Origin: Sphagnum compactum
Lineage: Eukaryota; Bryophyta; Sphagnopsida; Sphagnales
Assembly (NCBI GenBank): GCA_965153455.1
Contig: OZ234493.1
Coordinates: 22,868,213-22,932,212 of the forward strand
DNA: 64,000 nt
Reading direction: 5' to 3'
In this document: piece after piece, positions 37,001 through 49,129 of the stretch
How the letters are laid out: every line of letters begins with the position of its first letter
How positions within the stretch are numbered: the first letter of the stretch is position 1
The notes under the pieces: model-generated
Database searches by the model: none
Seen by the model: the letters and a program-made list of their open reading frames with translations, nothing else
What the model was told of the DNA's origin: nothing
Translations under genes and position numbers: made by a program

Positions 37001-38748
37001 ATTGTATGTCTCCTCCATTGAGCTGTTCAAAGGTTTCCAGCCAATTAGCTCATTCTAAGCTGCCATTAACCAAAGCCCTGTCACCATTGAAGGATCACAG
37101 TTCCACTAGCTATTCATTATTTAGCAACAATTGATAATCGTGTGCAGAAGGAAGGTCTCAGGAAAGATAACACTTACCTTGAATGCAAGATATGAGGTTC
37201 CTCTTGAACACTGCAATGGCACTGCACCTTCCCATATATGCCCATTTGAATAATTCCCTCATACACCAGACAACTAATCTTCACCAGAATGCGGTGGATT
37301 TGGATGCAACCAGATCTAAGCATACAGCACACTAACACTGACAGACACATGTGAAAGGGATTGAACTGGTCATGACTCTAAATCCAAAAGCCTTCCTGGA
37401 AATGCTGCACAACCTGGTGATGGGAAGATTTTTGTCCTTGAGAGTGTGATAGCAAATCTAAAGCCAGTCTTCCTAAGTGCCCATTCCATATTAGCTTTCT
37501 TAGTGCAACATGATGTTGTGCTGCACTTGATATTGATAGCTCCCTCTGCCCTGCATACCAATCCACACATTCAGAACATCACTTACAAGAGGTTCATAAA
37601 AATAGGTCATTGTTGCTGATATTGGCCCCCCTGTCAGTGCAATTCTCTAAAGAACTAGATGTGGACAGGAAATGACTGAAAGCTCTCCTGATCCAGCACA
37701 AAATGCCTTTCCTTGGTACCTGAAGCACAAAAAAATTGTTGTTTGATATATGAGAGGAAGCACATTCAAACCTGGCCAACCAAAGGGTTCTACACAGGAA
37801 GCTTGAATTTGCTTGGTACTAGAATTGCCAACATAACCATGCTTGTATGCAGATGTACTAAGGTGACAACAAAACTTCATCATTGTTGCAAGTAAAAAGT
37901 AAGAGAAATGCTTGCTCCTGGCTCAGAGTACAACCCTAGAACAGTCAGCACTGTAGTCAAGATAGACCTCAGTTTCAAGTTTGGCATACCTAATGAAGGA
38001 AGTAACATTTGTGTTTCACTGCGATATGAGCACAGAGGAGCACGACTGCATGGTTGGTCACCAGCTTGCATTGCTAGCTCCCATCTAGAGAACAAACATC
38101 CCACTGGAATCATTACTTCCACTAAATGCAAATCTGCATTAGTTCAAGCTGTGACTGTCCCTGTCTACAGAAATCTAGGATGATGTGCAGGTTTACAAAT
38201 GAAGACGAAATCTAGATGATGATAACAGGCAGTCCATCAAATGCTATCACATGATGCAGGTTGGAACAATCCTTTCCCCCTTCCCGGCATGATCAGCTGC
38301 GATGGAGCATAATTCAACTTCTCATTGAAATTTCCCCACTTCAACCTTCTCACTCCCGCTTCAGCTTCGCCTGAGGAACAAGTCCCGGCAGGCTTTCAAC
38401 ATCCCGACGTTGTCGCCAGTACAATTCCGGTACGGATCAGTTGTGATGATCACCAAAAAAGTTCCTTTTGTGACTAAATTCCTCTTTTGTGAAATGGAGT
38501 ACGGATCTAAGAGAATCAACCACACCGCCCCCAAAAGATGCTGCATCCTCCTCTTATCCTCATCTCTACACACTCTCCCGCAAGAGCATAACACTAGACT
38601 AAATCTCACAAACTTCCAAACTAGTTGAAGAAGAAGAAGAAGAAGAAGAAGAAACAACTCTCTTTCCCACCCCCAAAAAAAGACACGGAATTTATGGAAA
38701 AAACACCAACCTGGAGATCAGACGAGGCTGCTGCGCAATCCACGCCAT
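34068..38748 (-). CDS. P-loop nucleoside/sugar kinase-like protein, 10 exons
   Basis: Minus-strand model: 38748-38711, 37022-36948, 36771-36570, 36184-36154, 35745-35687, 35511-35438, 35081-34995, 34754-34684, 34411-34383, 34157-34068. Introns are GT-AG with matching phases; total 756 nt (251 residues). Exon 3 holds the Walker A loop YIVGIAGPPGAGKSTVAQEV and AVPMDGFHLYRWQLDAME. Exon 4 is only 31 bp (DPTEAHARRG). Then follow APWTFNPAMLVKHL, PSFDHGVGDPVEKDI, HKVVVVEGNYLLLSEGDW, WFIEIDIEEAMNRVEKRH and YNDRPNAELI. These are hallmarks of the uridine-kinase/phosphoribulokinase-like family that includes bacterial YggC/FrcK and plant 'putative uridine kinase C227.14-like' proteins. Its natural substrate is unknown. 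Exon 1 (MAWIAQQPRLIS) is supported only by a donor, phase fit and position. The gene converges on the FSP1-like gene. Confidence 0.9.
38627..38653. repeat. (GAA)n microsatellite in kinase intron 1
   Basis: On the coding (minus) strand it reads as TTC repeats, about 58 bases after the proposed exon 1 donor at 38710. Confidence 0.85.
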
Positions 38749-39084
38749 CCCGCAGCTTCTTCTTCCCAGCAATCCTGAAATCCTGCAACGAATTGATCGA
38801 TCGAGCGATCTAGGGCGGGTGTCGAGTCGTGCACCTCAGCTCACTCTGCAGACCCCGTGGTGCAAACAACGACCAAAAAACAACAGAGAACAAACAGCAA
38901 AGGAACCAACAGTGAACGGTCCAGAATGTTTTATCGTCCCGGGAAAGGAGACATTGGACGGTTCAGATCTTCCAAGACTACGATTGATAACGCAAGGAAG
39001 AAGGAACCTGAGACACGACAGAAACAATCTCATCCGTCTGGACGAGACAACACTATCATCTACGAACACCATCATCCAGAAGTA

Positions 39085-39415
39085 CAAATTGGGAGGGATA
39101 TTATGCCTACTCGTCAAGGATGGGAAGGAAATTATTCCTACTTGTAGGTGTAAGAACCCTCCTACTATTGAGAGTAGGCATAAGAACCCTCCCATTATAT
39201 GCCTTGTGATCTACGGAGGTTTGGTTCATGATAAATTTTGCCTTGTGCGGAATGATAGATAAAGCCCATTGGTGGGGGACATTCCCAAAATGCGAGGCCA
39301 GACTCAGCTATTGCCTCATCATAGGCCCCTTATTTTTTGAATGCCCCCCACCCTCAAGCTTTATCTTACACTAAAGGTCTGGTGACACTTGGAGGTGGAC
39401 CTTCTTTTTGTTTTG
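39085..39415. repeat. dispersed repeat, copy 1 (near kinase 5' end)
   Basis: Homologous to 42013-42339, same orientation. Shared words include GGATATTATGCCTACTC, GAGAGTAGGCATAAGAACCC, ACATTCCCAAAATG and TGACACTTGGAGGTGGACCT. Its first 100 bp contain an internal inverted repeat: GGGAGGGATATTATGCCTAC near the start pairs with GTAGGCATAAGAACCCTCCC. A partial third copy of the start lies at 41781-41822. It looks like an LTR or a hairpin-bearing non-autonomous element. Confidence 0.8.
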
Positions 39416-39449
39416 CCCTAACTTTGTGAGAAGGGTACCAACCATTGAG

Positions 39450-41780
39450 ATCACATCATTTTTCATAACTTCTCTTATTTTATGTCCACATCCATAGCAC
39501 TATGTCAATGATATCTTGGCAACGCACTAGTGCGGTCACAATTGTACTCCAAAGGTCTATTCCTTTTCACACAATTTTTCATCAATGTCAACATCTCTTC
39601 CTCAATGGATCTTTGTGTTTCTCTATTTTTTTCATCGTTGTTGCTACAAAGTTCGATTCTTTGTCAATATCGACGTTGCCTCCTCAATGGATCTTTGTGT
39701 CTCTCTATTTTTTTTCATGGTTGTCACTACAAAGTTCGACTCTTGACAAGCATCACCTCCTCAATTCTTCATCAATTTTTCTTTGAGTTTTTTTATTTGA
39801 TTTGCATTGTGTTTATTTTTCATCGCTTGTAATCATTTTTTGTCATTGTTGTTTTTACTCTCTTTAATGTTGCAAATGTTTGTTTATCTTTGTGTTATCA
39901 TAAATTTGTGTTGAAGCTTCAAATATTTTCAACAATTTGTGGTTTAAAATTCTTTTTGATGAACTTATTTCATCACCTTATCATTGGATTCTATGCAACT
40001 CTTCTTTTCATCATTGTCCCTTGGTGAATGCAAACTTTTTGTTTCTTTCCAAAAAAATTTCTTTTTATTCTTTTTTTTTGTATTCTAATGATTTTTTTTT
40101 ATACGCATTATGTTATTTGTCATCGTCATTTTTATTTTTCTGGGGTAGTTCATTTTTGTCATTTTTCACATGTTGTTTGTAGCTCATCTTTTCAATTTCA
40201 ACTCAATACGGATAATGAGCAATTTGTGATCGCAATGGGCACAATCTTCTTCCTCACATAATGTTGCAACTTAGTTGGGAAAGAACCCAATCATTTTCAT
40301 CAATTTTTCTTTCAACTTCCAACATTGACAATGTGATGATTTTTCAAACTTTGATTACAACTTTTGTTTTGCACCTTTTGTAGTTGTCTTGCAACTTAAA
40401 TTTAATAGGTTTTTATCTTAATTATTGGGTGAAGCAACATAGCACAATTTGATTTTTTATTTTTGAATTGATAGAGTATGATGGTAATCATTGAATTCAA
40501 ACTTTTCAAATGTCAAAAGAAACCCTCTTTGACATAGCCAACAAGTTGAGACCATTAATTGCCAACTCTTGTGGAAATTAAGGTGACTTATGTAATTTAC
40601 AATCCTTTTCATGGCTCAAACTTGTTAACATGTAATGAGTTATTTGCAATAGACATCAACTATTGGGTTTTAATAAAAACAACAACAATCAAGTTTACAA
40701 ATTTATCTCACAATTCAACATAACCCAATTTGATATGTCCATCAACGATTTTACAAGTATCATCACTTGTCAATTTCCAATTACATCTAATTATCTCTAT
40801 TGTTTGTGCTTTTGTTTTGTCAAATTTCAATTACATCACATCTTTGCTAGGACCATGAATCTATTGTTCATGTTTATGTTATGAATTGAGAAAATTTGAT
40901 CTAAGTTTTTTTCCAACTCAATATAATCATGCAATATGTGCATCAACAAGGATACAAGTACGATCAATTATCAAACTTCTGATTGCATCATCATATTTCT
41001 ATTGTTTATGAGTCCATTTTGTCAAGTTTTAATTATATCATAACTTTGTTGGTCATCTTCAATTTGTTTTCTCAAATTTCAATTGCATCTTATTTCTACA
41101 TATTATGTGTGAATGTGAATGCTACAAGGGACAACAAGAAAAATCACATAATGTCACACCACATACAACTAGCAATACACAACAATGGAGAGTTGAACAA
41201 GTTGTTTAGGATGTTACTATTACCAACGGTGATCTAATACCCAACATCCACACCACATGTTGCCTAAAAAATATAGCAAAGATGGTAAGGGTGAGGTGGG
41301 TAGCAACAATTCCTCAAAAAATTAGTCTAATCAAATGCTTAATTGAATTATTATAAATAGTGCATTTTTTGAAAATGGATTTTTTATTGCATGTCATTAA
41401 AAAAAAACTCATATTTGCAAGTTCAAATTGCAATTAAAATCTAGTTGTAAATCATTCACGTAGTTGATTTTCCCATTAATTGCATAAATTTAATCGCAAC
41501 CAACATGTAATCACAAATATGATATAAATTATAATATCAACACAATGTACGTGGATGAGGTATATAGTCAACCATATATTTTGACCATATATGTTTTTGC
41601 AACTAATTATCACAATGTGCAACTTCCATAATAATCAATTACGCATTACCACATCCATTATGGATGTCCATAATTTGTGCATTTTAACAAAATTAAAACT
41701 AAAAATAAATTTTTTGATCTCCATCATCCATTATGGATGCATTGATATTGATACACATGGTTAATAAATTTTTGTTACAC
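39450..41780. other. T-rich non-coding stretch
   Basis: From about 39480 to 40900 the plus strand is strikingly T-rich, with runs of T and TTTTCAT/TTGTCA words; later it becomes evenly AT-rich. Frames here (for example 39502-39786) encode only Phe/Ile/Leu/Ser-rich strings typical of translated T-rich DNA. I see no gene. Confidence 0.55.
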
Positions 41781-42012
41781 GGCATAATTATGCCTACTCC
41801 TCAAGGATGAGAAGGAAATTATATAAATAATCAATAAACGTACATCTAATTCTTGCATGCAATTAGCTATTACTTACACATTGATTGTTAGAACCTTGTC
41901 TGTAATTAGCTATTACACATTGATTGACAGTTCACTCAAGATGACGAAAAGCACTTCGAGACAATTTCTAGTGTATGTGGAGGACACCTCATATCCCTCA
42001 ATTTCCCTCCTA

Positions 42013-42339
42013 AAAATTGGGAAGGATATTATGCCTACTCCTCAAGGATGAGAGGGATTCATGTTTTCTTCTTGGTGTAAGAACCCTCCCACTATTGAGA
42101 GTAGGCATAAGAACCCTCCCATTGTATGCCTTGTGTTTATGGAGGTTCGGTTCATGATACATTTTGCCTCATGTTTTACGATAGATAAAACCCATGGGTG
42201 AAGGACATTCCCAAAATGTGAGGGTGGATTTGGCTATTGTCTCGTCCTAGGCCCCTTGTTTTGTCAATGCCCCCACCCTAAGGCTTTATTGTACAGTAAA
42301 GGTCCAGTGACACTTGGAGGTGGACCTTCTTTTCTGTTT
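42013..42339. repeat. dispersed repeat, copy 2, interrupted by copia element
   Basis: Second copy of 39085-39415. It stops abruptly at 42339, exactly where the copia LTR begins with TGTTAG. Copy 1 continues with GCCCTAACTTTG, which is missing here. Confidence 0.8.
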
Positions 42340-42584
42340 TGTTAGAAATAAATGAAACTTTAACTCTTTGTCAATTGAATTTGTTAGATTAGATCTATAT
42401 CAGATTAGATTAAATGGAATCTAGTTAGCTAATACATTTATCCTAGATCAACGATATTTTTATCTTGGATTAAAGGTGCTTTAATGCCCCTAATTAGAGG
42501 TGTTCGGTTGCACCAATTTGTACATATCCTTCCTTGTTTCCTGAACTTTTCACTTTTGCATCATCAATAATACCATGTTTATCA
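42340..42584 (+). repeat. copia 5' LTR
   Basis: Begins TGTTAGAAATAAATG and ends TTTATCA, immediately before the primer binding site. No second copy was found downstream. Confidence 0.8.
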
Positions 42585-42597
42585 TGGTATCAGAACA
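42585..42597 (+). promoter_or_regulatory. copia primer binding site (initiator tRNA-Met type)
   Basis: TGGTATCAGAACA directly follows the LTR. Plant copia elements usually carry TGGTATCAGAGC, complementary to the 3' end of initiator tRNA-Met; this copy has one changed base near its end. Confidence 0.85.
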
Positions 42598-45500
42598 TGT
42601 TCGTATCTTTAGGCTTGAATATTGACACCAATCATTATTTAGTCTACAAGAGTCAAGCATGGCTATGGATGCAAACATTTTCTACTTTCTAGTTGGTAAT
42701 GGAAGATGACCAAGATGAAGTGAACAGTGGGCAACATATAGGTCATATAACTAGCGGTGGTCAGACCACAAGTAATGTTTATGGTGCACTTGGCACCACC
42801 ACAACTGTTGTTGATAGAGAAATTTTAAGGTATATTACTAAACGCAGTAAAATTTTAGATTAATTTTTTCCGAATTGTAGCAGGTTAGAAAGATAGTCAA
42901 ATTATCAAGTATGGTCATTCAAAATGACTCGAATACTATAAAGGCATAGAATCTAGAAGTATTGTGTCAATCTTGTGTCACAAAATCAAGTCATAGAAAC
43001 TGAAATTGAAGGCAAGAAGCTTGCCTTGGACACCAATTCAAAATTTGTCTAAGATTTGTTGATCCCTAATCATCTGGCACTACGCCAATTTGTATGAGTG
43101 TTGGCAACATCTCAAGGGACAATACGAACTGAACACCAGTTCACGACAGCTCATGTTGTTGCAGAGATTAATAACATCTCAAAAGAAAGAAACTACAACC
43201 ATGGAAAACTACTTGAAGGATGTCAAAAGCACAATCAACTAGTTGGAAGTTATATCAATTATTATCCTTGAGGATCTTCTTTCCTTGATATTGCCTCATT
43301 CCTTGCTAAAGGAATATCAACTATTCATGAAACTGCTTATCAAAAATGATCTTCTTCCACCATTTACAGATCTTGAATTCAAACTCTAGATGAAACTATG
43401 CAAATCAAGATGGACTTGGAAAAGGAGACAATGGGTGAAATGTTTGTGAAAAAGGGAGTGCCAAACGACAAAAATAATTCATCACATTTCTTAGGAAGAA
43501 AAAAGCCGATGGATTGAAACCAAACTCAGTCCCATAAGAAAAAAAAGCAGATTTACCATCAACAAAGGTCAGTCCACCAAAGGAAAACCCTCATCTAATG
43601 ACACGTGCTTCTTTTGTAAAAAGCATGGACATTGGAAAAACGCTATGAACTGAAGTGGACCATTGAGCAAATGTGGAGTTTCAAAGTATTCAAAAAAATC
43701 AACTAAAATAGGAAATCTAAAGGGCTTTAAGACTTGAAGCAAAAAGTCTTATGAATGTTCAAATATGTAATGTTGAACAATCACAAGAGGGCAACTGAAC
43801 CTTACTCTAGCATAGAAGGCTTGGACATATAAATTTTCAGTCATTTCATGAGTTAGCAAAATCAGGTATAGTCTTAGGACTACCTTGTTTTCCTCATGTC
43901 AACTTCACATGTGAGATCTATCAACTTGGGAAACAAGCTTGTAAGAAATTTCCAAGAAGCACATCCACACCAATGAAACTTCTAACTAGTGCATAACAAT
44001 GTTTGTGATCCCTTTAAACACCCAGCTCGTAATGGCGCACACTATTTGTCACATTTCTTGATGACTACAAACACATTTTAGTGGCTCTTATCAAAAGATT
44101 CAAAAGAATGGCTGAAACAATCATAAATCAAAAGCTAGAAATACTTCGATTCAACCATGGTGGAGAATATTCCTCTATGGAATTTCAATAATACTACATA
44201 AACAATAATATTATTCACGAAGGTTGTAGTGATATACTCTTTAGAATAACGGCACAGCTAAGCGTGTCAACATATCCATCTATGAAACAACGAAATGTTT
44301 TTTTCATTAAAGCCACATGCTTACCAAAGTCACTCAAGAATTTGATTCATGAACAAGCATTCACTTGGAGAAAACAAGATGTTTTTCATCTTCACACATT
44401 CGACACTTGAGTGTATGTTCAAATATTAGCCCATCAACACAACGAAATGAATCCAAAAGCCTCAAAATGTATTCTTTTGGGCTAGGACGAATACACCAAA
44501 GGCTACCATTACTATTGTCCATCCACTATCATCATCTTTCGAGACGTCAAGATTGATGAATTTGAGATTTTTCTTTCAAATATGATAGCTAGAGAAAGTT
44601 TTTCCAATTTTGACTTGCAACAGTGGACTGTCAAATCAAAACCGATCATCGAAATTACTACATCTCACCAAGTAACTTCTGATCCCTCTTTTACTAACAT
44701 TGCATAAAACAAATTTCTCACTAGTCCTAATCTCACACCTCTAAAAAATGCATCTCATACTAGATCATCAAAACTAGTACATTCTGAAATTTCATCCACA
44801 CCTATTTTTTCGCTTGCAAAAACTAACAACTTAACTAGACCATTGAGGGTATTGACCTGTCAAATTGAGCAACCTACATCTCAAGATGGAGTGAAAGATG
44901 TACTGCATCATTCAACATGGTTTAAACGTCCCTTTATATAGTTAGATCAATTTTTTGCGAACCTTGAAAAACACCTCATTTACCAAAAAGTTGAATCTGA
45001 TATTAATTAGCGAGTTACGATGGATGATGAAATGAACAACATCAACAAAATGAAACTTGAACTTTTGTTTTTCTGCCACTGAGAAAAAAACAATCACATG
45101 CAAATGGATTTACAAAATGAAACTTGAAATCAATGGTGGTCTAAATCAATTTAAGGCAAGACTCGTGGCTTAGGGGTGCTAACAAAAACAAGGAGTTGAT
45201 TACTCTGAAACTTATGCTCTAATGGCAAAATGACATGCCATCAAAGCCATGACTGCACTTGCTAAAGCCAAGGGATGGAAAGTGCACCATCTTGATGTCA
45301 AAACAACATTTTTAAACGGTCGTTTGTAGGAAGAGGTTTTCATGCAACAACCACAAGGTTACGAACAATCAGGTTTCACTAATCTTGTGTGCAAACGTAA
45401 CCATGCATTGTATGGTCTTAAACAAGCTCCTTTTGAATGGCTACAAATTATGTTTCAATGGGGATTAGCAACATTAGGTTGGTTTCATTACAATGAAATT

Positions 45501-45859
45501 TCATTAATGGCACATGGTGTTGTCGTATGAAAGAAACAATAACTTTTGTCTTTTTCACAATTCGTTTCACCCATGTTGTTTTTCACTAATCTTTCAATAA
45601 TAAGCCTAGACAATGAACAACACAATTTTGAAAATAAAGACTTGGAAAACAATGGATTAAAAGGTTAGTCACATTTTTCATGCTCGAAGCATTGTTTATA
45701 TAAATTTATACAATGTTGTTTACTCCAATGGTTTTGATGTACCACACCAATGTATTACATATGTTATGGGCATCTTTTCGTTCCAGTTGTGTCAATGGAA
45801 CCTATGAATACATCGCCACTTGGACAAGCAAACATTAGGTTCAACAACGGACACTATGC

Positions 45860-46770
45860 AATGTTGTCCCAACCATCATATGACACACCTCCAAACTCCT
45901 TGAAAGACTCAACTACGAATCCAAAAGTGAAAATAACGAAAGAATAAAGAGTTAAGGGTATGCTCCCTAACTCGCAACATTTCAAGAGTAAGAAGGGCGT
46001 GCTGGATCTCTGAAATGAAAATTATGACAAGTGACAAGCGGGTCAATTATCATAAGAACTTGCACAAACCAAACAACAAGTTCGTTTGTGCATAATTAGA
46101 GCATTTTTGGTGCATGGATGAACCACAAGCATACATAGATTCACAATACTTACCACGGCCTAGATTTGAGGAAAACACCACCTTCCCCCTTATATTATTC
46201 TTTGGGACTTGCCATGAAGGCTTCACCCAAATGTCATTTTTCCCATGACTCCCAAGTCGAAAGTCTCAAAATTTTCAAAATTGGGATTTTTGCCACTTTG
46301 GAAGCCCATAACTTGTTTAGACCTCCGATTGAAGTGAGGTTTAAAGTAAAGTTATAGCCTTTGTTGAAAGCTTTCTAATGATGTTTGGCACGCCCCCTAC
46401 ACACACCTAAATTGGGGTGATTTTTTACTTTTAATGGTCGAAATCAAATTGACACATTGACTCCCAACCTTTCTTTCGGCCATAACCAAATGGATTATGC
46501 AAACCCATTTTAGACATCTAAGTTTCAAGAGGTTTTCAATGGTATAAATTTTGAATCCAATGAATTTTGACACCAACTCGTTCTCTAAAGATTTGGAACT
46601 CCATAAGGATTCCAACTCCCAAAATGGGAGTCCACTTGGGAGTGTGTGGGTTCATTCTCTCACACTCTCTTACACTTTGGGAGTGTAAATGTGACTCCCA
46701 AATTGCACTATTGGCCCACACATTTCCATGCCCTTGCCTTGGTCGTGAACCCAAGGTTAAGGTTGTGACA
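45860..46770 (-). repeat. LTR-like dispersed repeat, copy 2
   Basis: Homologous to 15890-16853. It ends at about 46770 with GTTGTGACA, the counterpart of GTTGCGACA at 16853. On the minus strand this is a TGTCACAACCTTAACCTTGG start. The low-coordinate end includes the edge of a LINE tail, as in copy 1. Confidence 0.65.
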
Positions 46771-46999
46771 TCATAACAAATGATTGCTCCATATTTGTGA
46801 ATTGAATTTCCCATACTCTCGGTCGCCTGTTTGGACATCAAATGCCATGAAGAAGGTTCACGAATTTCATCAATGATATCCAAACAAGCTCAAGTTCATT
46901 CCTTGTGGAACTTGTCACTAGAAATAGAAGTGATGCCATAGATGCCAATGCCATGAAGTTCATCCATATGAATGTTCATCCATGACTTGTAATGAAATT

Positions 47000-47240
47000 A
47001 CACCCAACTTTTAATTTAGTTTTAGTGTACTTTCAATTAACTTTTATTAAATTTCAATTCACTACTAATTATTTTTAAATTAATTCTTAGTTCATTTTTA
47101 GTTAACTCTTACCTCATTTTTAGTTAATTCTTAGTTAACTCTCAATTCACTTTTAGTTGAGTTTTAATTCATTCATAATTCACACATGGGTGATCATGGG
47201 TGCACATGGGTCAACATGGGCCACATGTAGGTTGGAAGTT
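47000..47240. repeat. degenerate TTTTAGTTAACTC and ACATGGGT tandem repeats
   Basis: Roughly a dozen variants of TTTTAGTTAA(C/T)TC or TTTCAATTCA occur head to tail from 47010 to 47180. They are followed by four or five (C)ACATGGGT units at about 47186-47230. Simple-sequence origin; no coding potential. Confidence 0.7.
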
Positions 47241-47271
47241 TTTTGAAAACAATCTTTGAACTAGATGCCGA

Positions 47272-47292
47272 ATGGGTATAAATAGAGGTAGA
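47272..47292 (+). promoter_or_regulatory. TATA-box-like site
   Basis: GGGTATAAATAGAGG is a strong plant TATA consensus. No gene follows within 1.5 kb, so it may be the promoter of an LTR whose borders I cannot define. Confidence 0.35.
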
Positions 47293-47559
47293 ATTCCCCA
47301 TTACCTTTAATCTATTCAACAATAATTTTGGGTACATTTTCTTGTCACAACATTTTATTTTTTGTTATTGCAATAAATTTTTATTGATACCTTATCTTGC
47401 ACATGTGTTTTTGTTTCTTGATTTGGAACTTAAAATTAAGCCGACCTTTGTTCAAGTCCTTGGGAAATCTTATTGTATTGGTTGTCTTTGTGCCCATGAC
47501 ACCAATGGATGTACAATTAACTCTGCAAATTGAAACACCCCAAAAATGAATATCTTGGA

Positions 47560-49120
47560 ATCCATCCAATTAGTCAATAGACATACATTTAAACATATGC
47601 AAGCTACATATATAATGTAAACAAAAAACTATCAAAAATTTGACAAATTTCAACATTTGTTCAAGTTTGATGCATGATGGTGGACATTTGGAACATTTTT
47701 TTAATGAAACGGTCATTCACAATTTGGGTTCCAAAGAAAGGAATAAAGAGTCCAACATTTTCTTAGGGCTATTTTTTTAAATGACATTTAAATGAAACAA
47801 ATTAAAATGAAAAAATTTGAATATTCCAACATAAGATAATTCATGCGGTGCTAGTGATTTTTTGCATGATTAAGCATCAATATTTTGGTTTTCAAGTAAA
47901 AATGTATAAATCATCAAAATGAACTTCTATGGACAACCAAACATGTTTTTTTGCATGATTATTTCATACACATACAACATGTGCTTAGAGCTAGAAATTT
48001 GAATTTCATGAATACAAACAACTAGGAAATTTGTATAATCTTTTTTGACCCTTGCAACCATTTGGTTCAAAATTTCAAGCCTTTAAAATTTTGATATGAT
48101 TTTTTTTTCATTAAGTTTACCCAATGAACATGTACGTGTTTATGAAAAACATGTTTTTCTTGTACAAAAAGCTCAAAATCAATTTGTATGATTTTATACA
48201 TTCCTTTTTATTATTAAAAATGAATTTTTTAAATGATATATTAATTTAAAGATCTCAAAAAGACATTTACATAATATCCAAACTATTTAAAAATATTTTT
48301 ATTAATCCAATAAGACATCAATTTATCTATTATGATACAAAATCCAATGTAATTGTTATCATTTAAATAAAATATAAATCCAAAGTTGGACTTGAAAGTC
48401 TTTTAAAAGTTAAACATTGTTTTTTGGAACCCTAATTGGGAATGAACCCTGAAAAGTTGCAACAAATGATGGTTTATATTCAAACCTATCATTATATATG
48501 TTGTGGAATTGGTGCACATATTAATGATTGAATTGTTTGACGAAATATTATTTTGATTTGTAAGGTTTCTAAGCATCATTATAATCATAATAAAAAGATT
48601 ACAAAATACTAATTTTAATGAAAATTTGTCCTTGAAATTTTACACATATAAAAAAAGCAACCATAAGGAACAATCTTTGTCATTAAAACTTTCAAATGTT
48701 TTTGAAGTCATGGAGTTCACATCATGTGATTTTAAAATTTTATTCATTTATACATTGTGTTACGATAATGTTGATGATAATGAACTTTTTAGGTTATAAA
48801 ATGTTATTCTTTTAAAAATGTGCTTGGGCTAAATGTATTTTTAATCATTTGACAACAATAACTTAAATTTATAAAATAAATCTAAAAATTAAAAATTATT
48901 TTCAAATAAAGGTTTTAAGAAAAATTTATATAATTATTGGTGGTACGTTACAATATAGAGGCACAAATACAAATAAATTGAATATTCATAATTTTTTATA
49001 AAATATTTTAATTTTGAGACCCAAATCAATTCTATACAATTTGTAAAATAATTCAAAATTATTAAAATATTACATGTTATTCCTCTCAACATTATACATA
49101 ATTCTAATTACGCTTTAAAA
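47560..49120. other. very AT-rich spacer
   Basis: No gene seen. It lies just beyond the distal end of the LRR array on the minus strand and would contain the 3' UTR if the full array were transcribed. Confidence 0.5.
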
Positions 49121-49129
49121 ATGAAGCTT

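Larger units (their letters stand above)
42340..45540 (+). mobile_element. Ty1/copia retrotransposon remnant, 3' part missing
   Basis: A 245-bp 5' LTR (42340-42584, TG...CA) is followed directly by a tRNA-Met primer site. Gag-like sequence follows: ENYLKDVKST near 43210 and a damaged zinc knuckle CFFCKKHGHWKNAM at 43606-43647, where the last Cys is Met. Integrase remnants at about 44000-44600 include ETIINQKLEILRFNHGGEYS and KCILLG followed by a stop, then DEYTKGYHYYCPST and RDVKIDEFEIF. Reverse-transcriptase sequence at about 45090-45450 reads ITCKWIYKMKLEINGGLNQF, GWKVHHLDVKTTFLNG and NHALYGLKQAPFEWL. Gene order is gag-integrase-RT, the copia order. There are many stops and frameshifts, and I find neither RNase H nor a 3' LTR. 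Confidence 0.85.

Noticed and set aside
38836-39262. Overlapping frames on both strands above the kinase gene
   Set aside because: They cover the probable kinase promoter and the start of a dispersed repeat; neither strand shows a domain.
39502-40261. Phe/Ser/Leu-rich plus-strand frames resembling membrane proteins
   Set aside because: Explained by T-rich DNA, in which stop codons are rare in some frames; no conserved motif.
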